Below, piece by piece: positions 6,287 to 8,298 of a stretch of 8,298 nucleotides of DNA. Under the pieces are notes generated by a model that ran no database searches, was not told the DNA's origin, and saw only the letters and a program-made list of their open reading frames with translations. Every line of letters begins with the position of its first letter. Position 1 is the first letter of the stretch. The position numbers and the translations under genes are program-made. Source of the stretch: Burkholderiales bacterium (GTDB taxonomy: Bacteria > Pseudomonadota > Gammaproteobacteria > Burkholderiales > Burkholderiaceae_C); contig JAABPT010000039.1 of NCBI GenBank assembly GCA_011391855.1, positions 1-8,298 of the forward strand, written 5' to 3'.

Positions 6287-6869
6287 GCCCCGCCTCCTGC
6301 GACAGCATGCGCGGGTCGAAGCCCAGCAGCGACAAGGCGCGGTCGTAGCGCTTCTCGATGGGCGTGTCGAAGATCACCGCCGGGTCGGCGTCCACCGTGA
6401 GCCAGCCGTTGCGGCCGAGTTCGTCTTCCAACTGCCCGGGTTGCCAGCCGCTGTAGCCCAGCGTCACCAGCACGCGGCGGGGCCCGCCACCTTCGGCCAA
6501 GGCCTCCAGCACGTCCTTGCTGGTGGTCATGGCCAGTCCGCCGGGGATAGCCAGCGTGGAGTTGTAGCGGATGGCCTCGTCGCCGGGCCCGTCGTGCAGC
6601 ACGAAGCCGCGTTCGGTCTGCACCGGCCCGCCGAAATACACCGGTTGCTCGGCCAGGTCGGCCCGTGCACCGCGATCCAGGCTGAGCTCGACCTTTTCGA
6701 ACAGATTCCTCAGCTTGATGTCGATGGGCTTGTTGATGACCAGGCCCAGGGCGCCCTTCTCGGTGTGCTCGCACAAATAGACCACGGTGCCGGCAAAGGT
6801 CTCGTCGGCCATGCCCGGCATGGCGATCAGGAACTGGTTCGTCAGATCGATGCGGGAACCGGAAGGCAT
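6279..6869 (-). CDS. yqgE: YqgE/AlgH family protein (UPF0301)
   Basis: The 196-residue protein shows the family's conserved blocks: FLIAMPGM (13-20), EHTEKGALGLVINKP (34-48), YFGGPVQTERGFVLH (78-92), and GYSGWQPGQLEDEL (138-151) followed by NGWL (154-157). The biochemical function of the family is not established. In Pseudomonas the homologue was named algH from alginate studies, and it lies upstream of ruvX and pyrR as here. The ATG at 6869 gives the standard N-terminus, with the FLIAMP block near residue 13. In-frame sequence upstream would overlap the divergent photolyase gene and is unlike the family. No Shine-Dalgarno sequence is seen before this ATG. This is probably the first gene of the eight-gene operon. 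Confidence 0.95.
   Translation of the reverse strand: MPSGSRIDLTNQFLIAMPGMADETFAGTVVYLCEHTEKGALGLVINKPIDIKLRNLFEKVELSLDRGARADLAEQPVYFGGPVQTERGFVLHDGPGDEAIRYNSTLAIPGGLAMTTSKDVLEALAEGGGPRRVLVTLGYSGWQPGQLEDELGRNGWLTVDADPAVIFDTPIEKRYDRALSLLGFDPRMLSQEAGHA
6293..6298 (-). promoter_or_regulatory. Strong Shine-Dalgarno sequence for ruvX
   Basis: AGGAGG on the minus strand is 6 nt upstream of the ruvX ATG and lies inside the 3' end of yqgE. It is the best ribosome binding site in the window and fixes the ruvX start. Confidence 0.75.
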
Positions 6870-6904
6870 GCACAAGATTCTATTCCCGCGCACACTCGGG
6901 CGTT
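6870..6904. other. Divergent intergenic region between yqgE and phrB
   Basis: These 35 bp are the only space between the two divergent genes, so promoter elements for both must lie here or extend into the opposite coding sequence. It holds the TAGAAT hexamer on the minus strand and a short imperfect hairpin candidate, CCCG (6885-6888) and CGGG (6897-6900). No clear plus-strand promoter is recognised. Confidence 0.5.
6877..6882 (-). promoter_or_regulatory. Candidate -10 element for the yqgE-ruvX-pyrRBC' operon
   Basis: TAGAAT on the minus strand differs from the TATAAT consensus at one position and is one of the few AT-rich hexamers in this GC-rich sequence. It ends 7 nt before the yqgE ATG, so a transcript from it would start at or next to the start codon. 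No convincing -35 box is seen at 16-18 bp spacing. The call rests on the -10 match and on the position in the only divergent intergenic region. Confidence 0.35.
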
Positions 6905-8298
6905 GTGAACAAGACCTTCGACAAAGCCCTTGTCTGGCTGCGCCGCGATCTGCGCGTGGACGACCATGCCGCCCTCTACCACGCGCTGCGCTCGGCACGA
7001 CAGGTGTGGTGCGCCTTCGTCTTCGACCGCGAGATCCTGGACCCGCTGCTGAAGCTGGGGCGACAGCAGGACCGGCGCGTGGAATTCATCCGCGACAGCC
7101 TCGTCGGCGTGGACGCCGAATTGCGCGCGTTGGCGGCTTCGCACGGCATCGAAGGCGCCGGCCTGCTGGTGCGCCACGGCTGGGCGCTTGAAGAGATCCC
7201 GGCGCTGGCCGCCGCCTTGGGCGTGCAGGCGGTGTATGCCAGTCACGACGACGAACCCGCGGCGCTGGCTCGCGACGCCCGCGTGCGTGGCCTGCTGGCC
7301 GAGCGAGGCGTGGCGCTGCACACCAGCAAGGACCACCTCGTCTTCGAGGGCAGCGAGGTGCTCACGCTGGGCGGCGGGCCGTTCTCGGTCTTCACGCCCT
7401 ACAAGAACGCCTGGCTGAAGAAGCTGGCGCCCTACTATCTGAAAGCCTACCCGGTGGCGCACCACGCTTCGGCGCTGGCGCCGCGGCCGGCCGGCGACGG
7501 CGGCGTGCCCGCGCTGGAGGCCATCGGCTTTGCGCGCACCAACCTGCACGAACTGCGCCTGCCCACCGGCCCGGTGGGCGCGCAGGAACTGCTGGACGAC
7601 TTCCTGCAGCGCATCGACCTGTATCACGACACGCGCGACTTTCCGGCCGTCAAGGGCCCCAGCTACCTGAGCACGCACCTGCGCTTCGGCACGGTGTCGA
7701 TCCGCCGGCTGGCGCGCGAGGCGAATATGCGGCGCGAGGCCGGCGTGCGCGGCGCCGAGGTCTGGCTGTCCGAACTGATCTGGCGCGACTTCTACCACCA
7801 GGTGCTGCACCACCACCCGCGCGTGGTGGCGCACGCCTTCAAGCCCGACTACGACCGCATCCGCTGGGACCAGGGCAAACATGCCGACGAACTGTTCGCC
7901 GCCTGGTGCGAAGGCCGCACCGGCTACCCGCTGGTCGACGCCGCCATGCACCAGATCAACCAGACCGGCTACATGCACAACCGGCTGCGCATGGTGGTGG
8001 CCAGTTTCCTGACCAAGGACCTGGGGCTGGACTGGCGGCGCGGCGAGGCCTATTTCGCACTGCACCTGAACGACTTCGACCTGGCGGCCAACAACGGCGG
8101 CTGGCAGTGGGCGGCCAGCAGCGGCTGCGACGCGCAGCCCTATTTCCGCATCTTCAACCCGGTCAACCAGAGCGAGAAGTTCGACCCCGAGGGCAAGTTC
8201 ATCCGCCGCTACCTGCCGCCACTGGCCAAGCTGCCCGACAAGCTGATCCACGCGCCCTGGCTGGCGCGGCCGGCGGACCTGCAAGCTGCCGGCGTCGG
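6905..8298 (+). CDS. phrB: Class I deoxyribodipyrimidine (CPD) photolyase, C-terminal end beyond window
   Basis: The gene encodes a DNA photolyase that uses FAD and blue or near-UV light to split cyclobutane pyrimidine dimers. The 464 complete codons start with the N-terminal antenna-domain signature ALVWLRRDLRVDDHAAL (8-24). The FAD domain has ELIWRDFYHQ (290-299, W293 matching the substrate-contact W277 of E. coli Phr), GRTGYPLVDAAM, HNRLRM (M363) and AANNGGWQWAAS (394-405). The electron-transfer tryptophan triad of E. coli is present at W321, W377 and W400, and the FAD-proximal Asn is N396. The W of the E. coli TGWMHNR segment is Tyr here (TGYMHNR). Class I photolyases are about 470-500 residues, so only a short tail is missing. 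The start is GTG at 6905; it places the conserved VWLRRDLR at the usual position and no in-frame ATG fits. The ribosome binding site is weak. The gene diverges from the pyr operon. Confidence 0.95.
   Translation, partial: MNKTFDKALVWLRRDLRVDDHAALYHALRSARQVWCAFVFDREILDPLLKLGRQQDRRVEFIRDSLVGVDAELRALAASHGIEGAGLLVRHGWALEEIPALAAALGVQAVYASHDDEPAALARDARVRGLLAERGVALHTSKDHLVFEGSEVLTLGGGPFSVFTPYKNAWLKKLAPYYLKAYPVAHHASALAPRPAGDGGVPALEAIGFARTNLHELRLPTGPVGAQELLDDFLQRIDLYHDTRDFPAVKGPSYLSTHLRFGTVSIRRLAREANMRREAGVRGAEVWLSELIWRDFYHQVLHHHPRVVAHAFKPDYDRIRWDQGKHADELFAAWCEGRTGYPLVDAAMHQINQTGYMHNRLRMVVASFLTKDLGLDWRRGEAYFALHLNDFDLAANNGGWQWAASSGCDAQPYFRIFNPVNQSEKFDPEGKFIRRYLPPLAKLPDKLIHAPWLARPADLQAAGV

Noticed and set aside
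6842..8284. Minus-strand open frame (480 codons) opposite the photolyase
   Set aside because: The plus strand encodes an unmistakable photolyase with all functional residues. The reverse frame has no recognisable motifs and also overlaps the yqgE start.

Overview
The window is very GC-rich, densely coding DNA. The proteins look like those of a Burkholderiales-type betaproteobacterium. This assignment rests on composition, protein family type and gene order only. The order yqgE, ruvX, pyrR, pyrB, pyrC' matches the order known from Pseudomonas, so this is a conserved proteobacterial pyrimidine locus. I see no rRNA, tRNA, mobile element, CRISPR array or tandem repeat.

Layout: eight genes run on the minus strand, read from about 6869 down to 1. 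They are yqgE/algH, ruvX/yqgF, pyrR, pyrB (aspartate transcarbamylase), pyrC' (a dihydroorotase homologue without its metal ligands), a PlsC-family acyltransferase, a thymidine/AMP phosphorylase-family protein, and a PRPP-synthetase-like protein cut off by the window start. Junctions are either overlaps (4 to 8 nt) or gaps of 1 to 37 bp, so the block probably forms one operon. After a 35-bp gap, a class I photolyase gene (phrB) runs divergently on the plus strand and leaves the window at 8298, lacking only its C-terminal end.

How the genes may work together: pyrB and pyrC' probably encode one ATCase holoenzyme in which PyrC' is structural. PyrR carries a PRPP loop and would sense or use PRPP and uridine nucleotides. 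The last two genes belong to families that break N-glycosidic bonds with phosphate and that make PRPP. Their 4-nt coupled pairing suggests a nucleotide-recycling step feeding PRPP back to nucleotide synthesis. yqgE, ruvX, the acyltransferase and phrB are probably neighbours by transcription rather than by pathway.

The most interesting parts are the phosphorylase/PRPP-synthetase-like pair, whose substrates are unclear, and the absence of any untranslated leader in which PyrR could act in the classical way. A possible leaderless start for the whole operon is also worth testing. There is no gene-free stretch above 300 bases.
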